The notes beneath the pieces were generated by a model that saw only the letters and a list, made by a program, of their open reading frames with translations, did not search any database and was not told where the DNA came from. Shown here piece after piece: positions 1-9,379 of a DNA stretch of 64,000 nucleotides. The number at the start of each line of letters is the position of its first letter. The stretch's first letter is position 1. The stretch is from Pontibacter sp. G13 (lineage in GTDB: Bacteria > Bacteroidota > Bacteroidia > J057): positions 5,146,001-5,210,000 of the forward strand of contig NZ_CP134696.1 of the NCBI RefSeq assembly GCF_031851795.1, given 5' to 3'. The position numbers and the translations under genes are program-made.

Positions 1-1100
1 CTGCGCTCCGTTTCCAAACTAGCCTGAGAGAATGCCTCCAGAATTGCAGACTGCTTTTCTTTGGGGATTCCGATGCCTGTATCCTTGATGCCTATTTTGA
101 GATACGCTTCCCATTTAGTTTTCCTCAAAACATGGGCATACAGTTTCACCGAGCCGTGATGGGTGAATTTGAGCGCGTTCCCCAACAGGTTATGGACGAT
201 TTGTGAAAGTTTGGTTTCGTCGCCAATGACCCACTCGGGCACGTCGTCGTCAAAGGACCTGACAAGATCCACTCCTTTGGATTGTGCCAAGTTGGAAAAA
301 ATGGCCATGCTCGTTTGGCTGATTTTCTCGAGACTCATCGGCGCTTGTGCAAGCTGGACTTTTCCCGCCTCCAGCTTCGATTCCATCAAAATGTCATTGA
401 GCAGTTTCAACAGATGGCTTCCCGCGTGTTGAAGGGCTGCAAGATGTGGATACTGATTATCCAGATGAGGTTCGTTGAGGAGAATGTCGGATAGACCAGC
501 GATCGCGTGTAGGGGAGTCCTGATCTCATGACTCATGGTGGAAAGGTGTTGCATATGACTATCGCACCGATCCCATGCCAAGGCTTTTTCTTCCTCCAGT
601 CGTGAGATTTCGTGTTTGTGGGCCGTGATGTCCCGACCGATACCATAACGGACTTTTCCATTGCCGTGAAATTTCCACTCTACGTATACCGAGTGGTCTT
701 GAGGGGTGTGGTGTTTGGCCCAGAATTGTCCATGTCCATGCTGGAGGACATGGGGAAGCTCGCGTGCTCCTGCAGAGATCGATTCGCTAAAATAACAGGT
801 GTGAGTGTCGAATGGCAGATTCATCAATCTTTTGGCGCTGTCATTGGCCCACAAGATCTGACCCTGATGATCCATTTGGATAAAGAAGTCCCGTACTTCT
901 GTAAATTCACTTGGGATCATCGGAGAAGCTGGTTGCCGAAATGCCGTACGCCAACAAATGTATCCCACTATTCCCATGAGGATGCCGCCAGATAGAGATG
1001 CCTGTAGCGGAAAGATCCCCAACAGGCAGGCTATCAGGAATACGCTCAACAAGCCAGCTGCCAGGATTTGGTCAATGTGGGGCTTGGACTGATTCATCAT
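1..1100 (-). CDS. membrane sensor histidine kinase, 3' end beyond window
   Basis: Reading the minus strand from the ATG at 1100 (a second ATG follows at 1097) gives about 366 codons open to the window edge, so the C-terminus is missing. Order of parts: two hydrophobic segments in residues 10-50; a PAS-like stretch (about 60-150, with DFFIQMDHQGQILWAND); a HisKA domain with the H-box [11 protein letters not shown] (about residue 190); then a HATPase with the N-box HNLLGNALKF and the G1 box DTGIGIP just before the edge. It would autophosphorylate on the H-box histidine in response to an unknown cue. A single-domain receiver is encoded divergently at 1557 and could be its partner, or a receiver may be fused to the missing C-terminus. 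The kinase call is secure; signal and partner are inference. Confidence 0.9.
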   Translation of the reverse strand, partial: MMNQSKPHIDQILAAGLLSVFLIACLLGIFPLQASLSGGILMGIVGYICWRTAFRQPASPMIPSEFTEVRDFFIQMDHQGQILWANDSAKRLMNLPFDTHTCYFSESISAGARELPHVLQHGHGQFWAKHHTPQDHSVYVEWKFHGNGKVRYGIGRDITAHKHEISRLEEEKALAWDRCDSHMQHLSTMSHEIRTPLHAIAGLSDILLNEPHLDNQYPHLAALQHAGSHLLKLLNDILMESKLEAGKVQLAQAPMSLEKISQTSMAIFSNLAQSKGVDLVRSFDDDVPEWVIGDETKLSQIVHNLLGNALKFTHHGSVKLYAHVLRKTKWEAYLKIGIKDTGIGIPKEKQSAILEAFSQASLETER

Positions 1101-1556
1101 CTTCGCGTAGGTAGGATGCTTAAAACCTGAGGTTGGGTTGGTCGGTAGTAGGTATGGTTGAAATTCAGGGATAATTTAACTCTTGCATATTTCAATAATA
1201 TGCAAATTGTGAATCTGTTCTTACTGGCTGGCAAATAGGTGTTTATAAGCCTTTTTTGTACGCTTGTGCAACCATTTATCCAAAAAAACGACAGGCTCAC
1301 ACTTGGCTTGATACCATCTGAGAGCCATTTTTGACGAAGGTTCGTATTAATCTTCATGGACGCGAAACAGGAAGAATCCCTCATCTGGCGCCAAAAAGCT
1401 AACGAAGTCTAAGCGGACATTTCATGACGTGAGACCACGGATTTCTGACGTAACAAAGAAATCGGGCGGTTTGGATTGGTGGAAGGGGCAGAAATTGGAG
1501 AATTTACGTCTATCTCGAATCCCGCATATCGGCATTCACACCCAAACGATCTTCCT
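1101..1556. other. divergent intergenic region between sensor kinase and receiver
   Basis: About 455 bp without a convincing gene. It must carry the promoters of both divergent signalling genes. The only clear element is the inverted repeat at 1183-1205. Short open frames here have no recognisable content. Confidence 0.5.
1183..1205. promoter_or_regulatory. perfect inverted repeat upstream of the sensor kinase
   Basis: TTGCATAT and ATATGCAA form perfect 8-bp arms around a 7-bp AT-rich spacer, about 85 bp upstream of the kinase start. The shape fits a dimeric regulator site. No run of T follows on either strand, so it is unlikely to be a terminator. Function is inference. Confidence 0.4.
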
Positions 1557-1979
1557 ATGAATCGCATCAAGTCTACCCAAGTTGACGCACCTGCTCTCCG
1601 GATTCTAGTGGTGGAGGACAACGACATCAACCAGCTTTTGGCCAAGAAGATCTTGTCGATGCTCGGTCACCAGATCGATTTGGCAGAAAATGGACTGGCT
1701 GCGGTAGACGCTGCAAGGAAAGTGTCATATCACTTGATCCTCATGGATATCAGAATGCCCGAAATGGACGGCCTTGAAGCCACTCAGGTGATCCGACGTG
1801 GATTCGGGGGAGATCACCAACCTATGATCTTTGCGATGACAGCGTTGGATTCGGAGGAAGATGAAGACCAGTGCCTCACGGTAGGGATGGATGGGTTTCT
1901 CACCAAGCCACTTTCTGTTTCGCATCTCCGTGAAAAACTGGCCGAATGCAAGGCGCATTTCAATCTGCCTGCCAAGTGA
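1557..1979 (+). CDS. single-domain response regulator (receiver only)
   Basis: A 140-residue CheY-like receiver. The strand-1 acid pair is in ILVVEDNDINQLLAK, the phosphoacceptor Asp in LILMDIRMPEMDG, the switch Thr in FAMTALD, and the conserved Lys in DGFLTKPL. No output domain follows, so it works by protein contact or as a phosphorelay intermediate. The wording resembles receivers normally fused to hybrid kinases. I place the start at the ATG at 1557, directly before the domain; an in-frame ATG at 1476 would add 27 residues of no evident structure. It is divergent from the kinase at 1-1100, a plausible partner. Confidence 0.85.
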   Translation: MNRIKSTQVDAPALRILVVEDNDINQLLAKKILSMLGHQIDLAENGLAAVDAARKVSYHLILMDIRMPEMDGLEATQVIRRGFGGDHQPMIFAMTALDSEEDEDQCLTVGMDGFLTKPLSVSHLREKLAECKAHFNLPAK

Positions 1980-1989
1980 TATCGCCCCA

Positions 1990-3120
1990 TCATCGATCCA
2001 GCCCCAACATTTTCTGAATTTTTTGCGAAGCTTTGAGCCCATGGCCTGTCAGGACTGTGGCAATATGCTCATCAGGTGCTGCATGTTTTTGAAGGTATTG
2101 GGAAACTCCCGCCAAAACTGCCGCTGAGGTAGGTTCTACAAATTGACCCAATCCACACAGCTCGATCAAAGCCTCCTTGATATGGGCTTCTTCAACCGCC
2201 AAAATGGTCCCTCCGCTATTTCGGATTTCCCGAATCATCTGATCCCCTCGCTTTGGAGCGGCGATGGCAATCCCTTCAGCATAGGTGGGTTGGCCGGAAT
2301 AGGGAGCTAGGTGATCGCTCCCCTGCTCAAAGGGCCTCAGAAGTGGGGCACAATTCGCCGCCTGAATGCCTATGAGTTTGGGAAAGTGGCGGATGACCCC
2401 CATATCTATCATTTCTCGGAACCCTATTGCGGCTCCCAAAATCAAGGTGCCATTACCCGCAGGAAGAATGACGGTGTCAGGGGCCTGCCAACCGAGCTGC
2501 TCGCACAGTTCGTAGGCAAAGGTCTTGGTGCCTTGATAAAAGAATGGATTCCATACATGACTCGCATAAAAGGTGCTGGCAGCCGCTTCCAAGGCAGCAT
2601 CTGCTGTCTGCTCCCGAGTGCCCGGTACTGCGTGAATGTGAGCTCCGTATGCAGCCAGTTGTATCTGTTTGGCAGGGGAAGTGGAGGCAGGTATGTATAT
2701 GTGTGCCTCGATTCCTGCGGCTGCCGCATAGGCTGCAACCGCTGTGCCCGCATTTCCTGAAGAGTCCTGCACCACCTGCGTGACCCCGAGTGATTTCGCA
2801 TGGCTCATGAGGACAGATGCCCCGCGATCTTTGTAGGACCCAGACGGAAAGAGGTAGTCTAATTTCACCTGCACTGATCGGCCGCCCCAAGGCAAATCGA
2901 TTAGGGGCGTCATGCCTTCCGAAAATGAAACCACATCCGCACCTGAATCGATGGGGATGGCTTCCCGATAGCGCCACATATTGGCGGGCCGGGTTTTGAC
3001 CAAGTCTGGATCAAATGAACCATGAAAGGCAATATCCAGAAGTGCGCCTTGGTCACTATGCCATCTGGTCTGAGTGAGTGGGTAAGTTTCGCCAGTTTGC
3101 GTGCAAGTAAAATGCTTCAT
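1990..3120 (-). CDS. threonine synthase-like PLP-dependent enzyme
   Basis: A 376-residue fold-type II PLP enzyme. The Schiff-base lysine is K97 in GSYKDRGAS. The substrate loop is DSSGNAGTAVAAYAAAAG, the PLP-phosphate loop is PAGNGTLILGAA, and EPTSAAVLAG lies near the C-terminus. The N-terminus (MKHFTCTQTGETYPL) resembles the lead-in of archaeal-type threonine synthases, which convert O-phosphohomoserine to threonine. No other threonine-pathway gene lies nearby, so a threonine dehydratase-like or diaminopropionate lyase-like role is not excluded. It converges on the receiver gene with only 10 bp between the stop codons. Confidence 0.8.
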   Translation of the reverse strand: MKHFTCTQTGETYPLTQTRWHSDQGALLDIAFHGSFDPDLVKTRPANMWRYREAIPIDSGADVVSFSEGMTPLIDLPWGGRSVQVKLDYLFPSGSYKDRGASVLMSHAKSLGVTQVVQDSSGNAGTAVAAYAAAAGIEAHIYIPASTSPAKQIQLAAYGAHIHAVPGTREQTADAALEAAASTFYASHVWNPFFYQGTKTFAYELCEQLGWQAPDTVILPAGNGTLILGAAIGFREMIDMGVIRHFPKLIGIQAANCAPLLRPFEQGSDHLAPYSGQPTYAEGIAIAAPKRGDQMIREIRNSGGTILAVEEAHIKEALIELCGLGQFVEPTSAAVLAGVSQYLQKHAAPDEHIATVLTGHGLKASQKIQKMLGLDR

Positions 3121-3454
3121 AGGAGCGGAATTGAGCGGAATACGAATCTACCAAAACCTCTCGACATTTCACGATTGACCGCCTGCGCATGACCATTGCC
3201 GAAAACGTCCTTTCAGCCCAGATTCATGTCAGGAATCGGCCTCCTTTTAACCGTTGGGGGGATGTGGCCCTTGCTCGCCCTGCCTTTCACCTATCTTGTA
3301 AAATGCGTGGAGGGAAGTACACATTATCTGATGCGTAGTGAGGATCTATTTTTCGCTCCGAATCAGAAATATGTTCACCCTTCGCATAGATCAAGGATTC
3401 CATCATTCCATGAGGTCCACCTCATGGTTACAACCTGCCAAAAATGATGAAGGG

Positions 3455-3482
3455 AACCCGGTGCAATGCCGGGTTTTTTTTA
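3455..3482 (+). terminator. intrinsic terminator, plus strand
   Basis: AACCCGG and CCGGGTT enclose a short loop and are followed by eight T. No convincing plus-strand gene precedes it, so it may end an unannotated small transcript from 3121-3450. The open frames in that stretch are unconvincing. Confidence 0.6.
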
Positions 3483-3508
3483 TGAAGCTGTTTAAGCTTC
3501 TCTTTTTT

Positions 3509-3556
3509 GGCTGCAACCGTCCATTTCCGGAACCTCAATTGGCCATTTTTTGGGCC
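3509..3556 (+). repeat. diverged copy of the 'ggctgcaa' intergenic repeat
   Basis: Starts with GGCTGCAACCGTCCAT and continues with CCGGAACCTCA and a T-rich stretch, matching the first 50 bp or so of the 161-bp units at 17291. It lies in the 523-bp gene-free stretch 3121-3643, which otherwise holds only two terminators. Confidence 0.5.
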
Positions 3557-3571
3557 ATAGCGACTGATCCA

Positions 3572-3599
3572 TAAAAAAAGCACCTCACTCAAGAGGTGC
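3572..3599 (-). terminator. intrinsic terminator of the LEA-like gene
   Basis: On the minus strand GCACCTC and GAGGTGC form a perfect stem followed by seven T, about 45 bp after the stop codon of the LEA-like gene. Confidence 0.8.
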
Positions 3600-3643
3600 A
3601 CGGTCTCAATCAATCACAAAGGTTAGGTAGATGATGTCCACCA

Positions 3644-4315
3644 TCAGGTGGCATTATGTGCAGACCCTTGGAAGGGGTCTTCATCTTCGAAGTGATTTTC
3701 TGGGAAATCGAATTCATCCGTCCGCTCCCATGCCCGCTCTCCGACATCTCCTGCCGTATTCAAGCTGTTGATGGCATTGGCCAGACCGGGAATTTTGTCA
3801 TCTCCATCAGTTTTTCCACGACTCCCTCCCCATCTATTTTGAATCTTGCTGCGCAGGTTTTGGGCAGCTTGCGATGTTTCGCTCGCGACTTTGTCAGAAG
3901 CTTGGGCGGTGGCATCGATGGCCTGTTTGCCCACACTTGCCGCAGAAGCTGCTGCGGTGGAAGCAGCGCTTTTAGTTTTCTCCCAAGCCTGATTGCCGAT
4001 TTTGGAGGCTTGATCGACTGCTTGGCGGGTGGCTTCTTGGGTTTGCTTCGCTGTGCGGTCCCCGATTTCTTTGGCTTTGTCTAGGGTTTGGGAACCAATC
4101 TCACTGGCTTTTTCACCAGCAACCTTGGCATTTTCGGAGGTCCGATCACTTAGATCCTTGGCCTTTTCTACTGCTTTTTCACCGAATTCTCCCAGATTGT
4201 CCACCAGATCATCTGCAGCATCTCGGATTTTGTCCCCAACATCTCCTAGGGATTCTCTCAAGTCTTGAAAGAATCCTTTCTTCTTTTTGGGGTCTTTGGA
4301 TGTTCCTTCAGCCAT
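3644..4315 (-). CDS. LEA-like amphipathic-helix repeat protein
   Basis: A 223-residue, very hydrophilic protein without a signal peptide. Residues 15-160 are a run of imperfect 11-residue helical repeats rich in Ala, Lys, Glu and Asp (for example KAKDLSDRTSENAK and KAKEIGDRTAKQTQE), the pattern of group 3 LEA proteins. A basic KDPKKKKG head precedes them and a Gly-rich linker and acidic tail (about 160-223) follow. LEA proteins are disordered in solution and protect membranes or proteins when water is lost. That role is inference here. It could also be a generic apolipoprotein-like coiled coil. It is a single-gene unit with its own terminator. Confidence 0.65.
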   Translation of the reverse strand: MAEGTSKDPKKKKGFFQDLRESLGDVGDKIRDAADDLVDNLGEFGEKAVEKAKDLSDRTSENAKVAGEKASEIGSQTLDKAKEIGDRTAKQTQEATRQAVDQASKIGNQAWEKTKSAASTAAASAASVGKQAIDATAQASDKVASETSQAAQNLRSKIQNRWGGSRGKTDGDDKIPGLANAINSLNTAGDVGERAWERTDEFDFPENHFEDEDPFQGSAHNAT

Positions 4316-4534
4316 GATATCGATACGAGTTGGTTGAATATGAATATTTTGCTTTGTGACAGGATTCAGGGAGGGAGGTCACGTGGAGAACAATTTTTAG
4401 GAAAATGCAAGGAAGCAGTATACAAAATGCCAGAAGTTGAAATATTTGAAAAGGATTCAATCCATTTGGTCTTTCACTTCTTGGAAAATACGATTAAATT
4501 GATCTCGGTAATTTAATCTGGGGTACAGAGACGT

Positions 4535-5707
4535 ATGAAGATCCGCGCTGTTGTGTTAGGAACCTTGGCTGCTTGCGCCTTGTGGTTCGTATTTAGTGCT
4601 TCTTTTCCAGCAGATGTGTTGCTGGATGCCGAAGGGAATCTTGCTGCAAAGGGAGATCTGGAGGTTTGCAAAGAAGCGACTTGGGAAGAAGCAATGGGCC
4701 AAGACCCCAAGCTTGATAGCCTATTCGAATACCTTCGGACCAAAAAGGGGTTTAGTGGGGCAGTGTTGGTCGCTCAAGATGGATTCATCAAACATGCCGG
4801 TGCGTACGGATTTGCCGACAACCGCAAGAAGGTTCCCCTCACCATGGAATCTGAATTCCAACTGGCTTCCGTCTCGAAGATGTTTACCGCCACCTCCGTA
4901 TTGCTGCTTTATCAAGATGGCCTGATCGGGCTGGACGATGCACTCTGCGAATACTTTCCCAAATTTCCATACGAAGACATTACCATTCGCCATCTCCTGA
5001 ATCACCGGACGGGACTTGTGCGCTACATGGCTCTAGGAGATCAACTATGGGACCGCGACAAGATGATGGATTGCCAAGATGTTGTGGATCTGTATGCCCA
5101 AGAGCAACCAGACCTTTGGTTTACACCGGGTAGGAGATTCAACTACAGCAACGCCAACTATGCTTTGCTGGCTGCCTTGGTCGAAAAGGTCTCGGGTACT
5201 CAATTTGAAACCTTCATTCAATCCCGCATATTCAACAAGTTGGGGATGGATCAGTCCTATTGCGTAGACCACAAAGCAAGGCTGAAAAGAGACCATCATA
5301 CCATCGGATATCGAGCCACTCGGAGAGGATATCGCGCTGCAGGCGGAGATTACCTCGATGGCGTGATGGGAGACAAAGGCATGCATAGCACCATCTTTGA
5401 TCTCTTTAAGTTTGACTTGGCGCTGCGAAATGAGACTTTGCTGGCACCTTCTATTATGGAAGAAGCTTATGCGCCGGGCAGTCCAGAGCGAAAGCGCTCT
5501 AACTACGGATTTGGTTGGAGGATGCGTACTGAAAGACCGGATATGGTCTACCATTTTGGATGGTGGAGAGGATACCGTACCTGTTTTATGCGTGATTTGT
5601 CTAAAAATCGGACACTCATTGTCCTATCTAATCGCGACAATCTCCGGCATACCGTGAATTTCTTCAACTTATATGACCAAATTTTTAGCACTCCGCTTCC
5701 TGTCTAA
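4535..5707 (+). CDS. exported serine hydrolase of the beta-lactamase/DD-peptidase (S12) fold
   Basis: 390 residues with an N-terminal signal or anchor segment (residues 1-26). The three active-site motifs are present: S112-V-S-K115 (LASVSKMF), Y204-S-N206 (FNYSNANY) and H340-F-G342 (HFGWWRGY). Family members include esterases, D-aminopeptidases and carboxypeptidases, and the substrate cannot be read from sequence. It is clearly paralogous to the protein at 21504-22772, sharing the HFGWWRG-RTC block and a similar middle region (YLDGVMGDKGMHS against YIDGVVGDKNMYA). The start at 4535 places a signal peptide directly at the N-terminus. No operon partner is evident. Confidence 0.85.
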   Translation: MKIRAVVLGTLAACALWFVFSASFPADVLLDAEGNLAAKGDLEVCKEATWEEAMGQDPKLDSLFEYLRTKKGFSGAVLVAQDGFIKHAGAYGFADNRKKVPLTMESEFQLASVSKMFTATSVLLLYQDGLIGLDDALCEYFPKFPYEDITIRHLLNHRTGLVRYMALGDQLWDRDKMMDCQDVVDLYAQEQPDLWFTPGRRFNYSNANYALLAALVEKVSGTQFETFIQSRIFNKLGMDQSYCVDHKARLKRDHHTIGYRATRRGYRAAGGDYLDGVMGDKGMHSTIFDLFKFDLALRNETLLAPSIMEEAYAPGSPERKRSNYGFGWRMRTERPDMVYHFGWWRGYRTCFMRDLSKNRTLIVLSNRDNLRHTVNFFNLYDQIFSTPLPV

Positions 5708-6239
5708 TCGGAAGGTGCTCAGGTAGTTCTCCCAAAATTGCCCATTTTTCCCCCTAAAACGCTTTTTGCCCACATGTAATGCTCTGCTGCTTTTTGGCGG
5801 AAAAAATCCCCACTTCGCGCAAGTTGAACAAATGGCAGCGAATGATTTGCCATAAGTCACTTTCAAGAGTGATTCCCACCCCTCTATTTGGCTCCTACAG
5901 CCGCTAATTTGCCCGTGAAAATCAGGAAATTTGGCCTGATTTGCAGATCGGTTCGGAAGTTGCGATGCGAATGGGAAAAAGGTCAATTTTGTAAGGATCG
6001 AATGGATTTTCATTGCCGAGCATGCCAACCTTCTTTGATATTTGTTTGGTTGACTGCGGGCTGCGAGTGGAAATAGTTATTGCCGAGTGCTCGGCCCTAC
6101 CCATTCCTTTCCCCCCAAAATTCGAATCGAGATATTTTTTGGTTGTTGCCAGATATAGACCATGTGCACCTGGTCCCCGGTTTAGTATTTCGTATGATCC
6201 TCCTTTTCAATCCCCTAACTGATTAACGACCTAATACGA
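5708..6239. other. 532-bp intergenic stretch, nothing supported
   Basis: No gene, terminator or repeat that I can support. Open frames on both strands lack recognisable composition. It must contain the promoter of the debranching enzyme gene, but I see no exact TAnnTTTG box. Confidence 0.5.
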
Positions 6240-8285
6240 ATGTCCTTATCCGTCAGCGCCTCAGTGCTGAATCGATTCAACCAAGCGACTCGCCGAGAAT
6301 GGCTTGAGACAAACGGCTTGGGTGGCTATGCCAGTTCCACGGTAATCGGTACCAATACCCGTAGGTACCATGGCCTGTTGGTTGCGGCTACCAATCCTCC
6401 TATCGGGCGGATGAATATGTTGTCCAAATTGGATGAGACACTCATTATCGGTGGGCATCGATATGAGCTGGGATGCAACAAGTATCGCGGGGCTATTTCT
6501 CCCAACGGTTACATCTTTCAGCATGCCTTCGAGAAAGAGATCTTTCCGACCTTCGAGTATCATGTAGATGGAGCCAAGCTCCGCAAGACCATCGCCGCTA
6601 TTCATGGCGAGAACACAACGGTCATCACCTATGAGGTGCTGGAAGCTCGGGATGAATTTTGGATGGAATTGCTTCCGCTTACAGGACGTAGAGACCATCA
6701 CAGTTTGACACAGGCCCACCAGATGGGCAATCCGGTTGTGTCATTTAATTCAGAAACACTTTGCGTGGCTGGTCAGGCGGATATCCCAAATCTGTTCATT
6801 ACGGTTCCTGGGAGCGATTTTGCCACTCACAACAGCTGGTACTATCAATTCGAGTATCCGGTCGAACAACGCAGAGGGGGTGGGGACGTGGAAGATTTGT
6901 TCTGTCCTGGCCACTTCACGGTCAAAATGAAGGTCGGTTCTAAGCTCGCAGTGGTAGTTTCCATCGATCCTACTGAAGGACGTGATGGCAACTGGCTGAT
7001 TGAGCAAGAATTGAAACGCCGCCAGAAATTGGTGGAAGATACACGATTTGAGCATCCCATGATGCGTCAGCTGGCTTTGGCTGCCGATCAGTTCCTCGTC
7101 AATCGTGAGCATGGCAAAAAATCCATCATAGCCGGATATCCTTGGTTTGCTGATTGGGGGAGAGATACCATGATCTCTTTACCGGGCCTTTGCTTGGCTA
7201 CAGGAAGATTCGAAGATGCACGTCATATCCTGCATTCCTATGCCCAGTGGATTGACGGAGGGATGTTGCCCAACTGCTATCTGGATGGGAAGTCCGAGCC
7301 TACCTTCAACAATGTGGATGCTGCGCTTTGGTTGTTCGTAGCTACCCATCAATATCTGGAGGCAACAGACGATCTTGGATTTGTCTCAGAACACATGATC
7401 TTGGGATTGGAAGAGATTCTGACCAGATATGAGCATGGTACGCGGTACCACATCCGTATGGATCATGATGGATTGATCACTGCAGGTGCCGATGGGGTGC
7501 AATTGACTTGGATGGATGCCAAGGCAGGGGATTGGGTCGTTACTCCTCGCCGTGGAAAAGCTGTCGAAATCAATGCGCTTTGGTACAATGCATGGAAGAT
7601 CATCTCCAAGATCTATGACCGCCAAGGAAGACCGGATGCGGCTGCACATAGCAATCAGAGAGCTGAGGCTATTCGCGATCGATTCATTGAGACATTCTGG
7701 AATGCAGACCGTGGATACCTCGCCGATGTGGTTGAAGGGGATCATGTGGATGCCTCCTTGCGTCCCAATCAATTGTTTGCATTGAGCCTTCCTTTCCCGT
7801 TGCTGGAGGAAAATCAAGCTGCCGCTGTCCTGCAAGTCGTAGAACAGCACCTCGTCACACCTGTGGGAATTCGCAGTCTCGCACCCCACGATGATGCATA
7901 CAGATTCAGATATCATGGGGACCAGTTCGAACGAGACGCAGCCTATCACCAAGGAATCGTGTGGGGATGGCTCCTCGGACCGTACTTTGATGCATTGATC
8001 CAAGTGAAGGGGACTTGGGGAAAACGTCAGGTCGTAGATCAAATCTTGGGACTACAAGCCCATCTCCAAGATGCATGCTTGGGGTCCATTTCTGAAATAT
8101 ACGAAGCTGAACCTCCGTTCTTCCCGAGAGGTTGTCCAGCGCAAGCTTGGAGTGTTGCCGAAATTCTCAGAGTGGTACAAACCCACAGCCTGGAATTGCC
8201 GGTGGAGGAGGTGGAACATTCGCTCGCAGCGTTTATCAAACGTCCTGAAAGGGATCGCATGCTTGCCCGAGCGATCGGGTGGTAG
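6240..8285 (+). CDS. glycogen debranching enzyme (amylo-alpha-1,6-glucosidase, GH133)
   Basis: 681 residues, the usual length. The N-terminal beta domain has the signature WLETNGLGGYASST and TRRYHGLLVA (residues 19-50). The C-terminal (alpha/alpha)6 domain has the acidic blocks WFADWGRDTMISLPGL, NNVDAALWLF and QLTWMDAKAG typical of the GDE_C family. It would hydrolyse alpha-1,6 branch points in glycogen left after phosphorylase action, in the cytoplasm; no signal peptide is visible. It is transcribed alone and ends at a strong terminator. No glg partner lies within the window. Confidence 0.92.
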   Translation: MSLSVSASVLNRFNQATRREWLETNGLGGYASSTVIGTNTRRYHGLLVAATNPPIGRMNMLSKLDETLIIGGHRYELGCNKYRGAISPNGYIFQHAFEKEIFPTFEYHVDGAKLRKTIAAIHGENTTVITYEVLEARDEFWMELLPLTGRRDHHSLTQAHQMGNPVVSFNSETLCVAGQADIPNLFITVPGSDFATHNSWYYQFEYPVEQRRGGGDVEDLFCPGHFTVKMKVGSKLAVVVSIDPTEGRDGNWLIEQELKRRQKLVEDTRFEHPMMRQLALAADQFLVNREHGKKSIIAGYPWFADWGRDTMISLPGLCLATGRFEDARHILHSYAQWIDGGMLPNCYLDGKSEPTFNNVDAALWLFVATHQYLEATDDLGFVSEHMILGLEEILTRYEHGTRYHIRMDHDGLITAGADGVQLTWMDAKAGDWVVTPRRGKAVEINALWYNAWKIISKIYDRQGRPDAAAHSNQRAEAIRDRFIETFWNADRGYLADVVEGDHVDASLRPNQLFALSLPFPLLEENQAAAVLQVVEQHLVTPVGIRSLAPHDDAYRFRYHGDQFERDAAYHQGIVWGWLLGPYFDALIQVKGTWGKRQVVDQILGLQAHLQDACLGSISEIYEAEPPFFPRGCPAQAWSVAEILRVVQTHSLELPVEEVEHSLAAFIKRPERDRMLARAIGW

Positions 8286-8311
8286 CATGCCTACAGGATT
8301 AACTATATGAA

Positions 8312-8339
8312 GACTGGCTCTCACAGGGCCAGTCTTTTT
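8312..8339 (+). terminator. intrinsic terminator of the debranching enzyme gene
   Basis: GACTGGC and GCCAGTC form a 7-bp stem followed by five T, about 25 bp after the stop codon. Confidence 0.85.
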
Positions 8340-8509
8340 GTATGCTGCCTCAAGATTCACGTTTAGCTGCTAACGCCCATTGTCAGAATCGCAATCGGCT
8401 TTTTCTCCAAAAATAGCCTCAACTCGCTTGACAATACGCTTAATTGGCGCCACGAAGAACCCTTTTCACTTCAGAAATTGAAATTATCAATCGCTTCTTC
8501 CTCAAGAAA

Positions 8510-8579
8510 ATGGGCCTGCTCGACTCCGAACAGGCCCTAGTTATGAAAGAGACAGAAAGCAAAGGCGATATGCCTTTGC
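8510..8579 (-). terminator. pair of hairpins between convergent genes
   Basis: GCAAAGGC and GCCTTTGC (8559-8579) form a perfect stem, which on the minus strand is followed by a T-rich stretch (TTTCTGTCTCTTTC). A second stem, GGGCCTG and CAGGCCC, lies at 8510-8537. Both sit just past the end of the gene at 8626-9219 and probably terminate it. The rest of the 8286-8625 gap holds no convincing gene; the segment near 8368 vaguely resembles the 'ggctgcaa' repeat. Confidence 0.5.
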
Positions 8580-8625
8580 TCCGATCAGTGATGAAAACCC
8601 AATTGCATGATAAAACGATGTATCT

Positions 8626-9219
8626 TTAATTCTTAATGCCTTTGCGCTTGCCATCCAGCAATTTCATTTGCTCCTCGTTTTGCTGAATTTGTTCGTCCAA
8701 ATCCTTCTTTTGCTTGGCAAGATCTTCCTTCCGTTTTTCCATCTCCTCTAATTGGTCATCCCAATCCATTTGCTGAGCACGCTCATAAATATCCTCCATG
8801 AAGGTCTTAGCGGATTCTATCTCGCGGTCATTGTCATTGGTGGAACTCAGGAAATTGTCATTCCCGTAGGACATCACCATGGAGAACCTCGTTTGTGGGT
8901 CCTTTTTCTTCCCCTCGTCCTGCAACCGGAAGTAGTAGTCGATACTCTGCGTAGATACCGCGGTTAGATGCGCTCCCTCGTATTCGTACAGATCTTTGGA
9001 GACTTTTCTTCCCTTGATTTTGGACTCGTCCTTGAAGTGCTCGTCCAATGCAGCCTGAAGTTTCTCGGGAGCAATGTCGCAATCCATGGTAATTCCAGGA
9101 GCAGTTTCTGGCCCCTTGTTCTTTTTCATGAAAGGAACAGACGTTTCCACCTGTGCATGAGCCACAACTGAGCCCATGACGAAAAGCATTGCCAATGCGA
9201 TACGGTTCAAATATTTCAT
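8626..9219 (-). CDS. secreted hypothetical protein with C-terminal coiled coil
   Basis: 197 residues from the ATG at 9219, chosen because it begins a clean signal peptide (hydrophobic core to AHAQ). An upstream in-frame ATG at 9270 would bury it. The mature part has a mixed domain (about 25-125) with no family I recognise, containing MDCDIAPEKLQAALDEHF and YYFRLQDEGKKKD. A charged coiled coil follows (about 140-190) with QLEEMEKRKEDLAKQKKDL. It is likely periplasmic or attached to the outer membrane. The gene is real by composition and signal peptide; the function is unknown. Confidence 0.75.
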   Translation of the reverse strand: MKYLNRIALAMLFVMGSVVAHAQVETSVPFMKKNKGPETAPGITMDCDIAPEKLQAALDEHFKDESKIKGRKVSKDLYEYEGAHLTAVSTQSIDYYFRLQDEGKKKDPQTRFSMVMSYGNDNFLSSTNDNDREIESAKTFMEDIYERAQQMDWDDQLEEMEKRKEDLAKQKKDLDEQIQQNEEQMKLLDGKRKGIKN

Positions 9220-9379
9220 GGCGAACTGATATCTTTGAAGGTTTTTATTATAGACGTTACAGGGTGTCAAAAGTCACTGGGGCTGGATACTCTAAGCTGT
9301 GGATTAATAATCGTTTTGCTGCGAAAGCACTGTTTCGTAGCTTGGATTGATCTGATCGTATCGCCAATCACCACTTGCC

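Noticed and set aside
1097-1384. 95-codon minus-strand frame upstream of the sensor kinase
   Set aside because: No domain, odd composition, and it crosses the inverted repeat at 1183; better read as the promoter region.
5669-6028. 119-codon minus-strand frame
   Set aside because: It overlaps the end of the serine hydrolase gene and has no family features or signal peptide.
8444-8629. 61-codon plus-strand frame
   Set aside because: It spans two hairpins that serve as terminators of the convergent gene and has no recognisable content.
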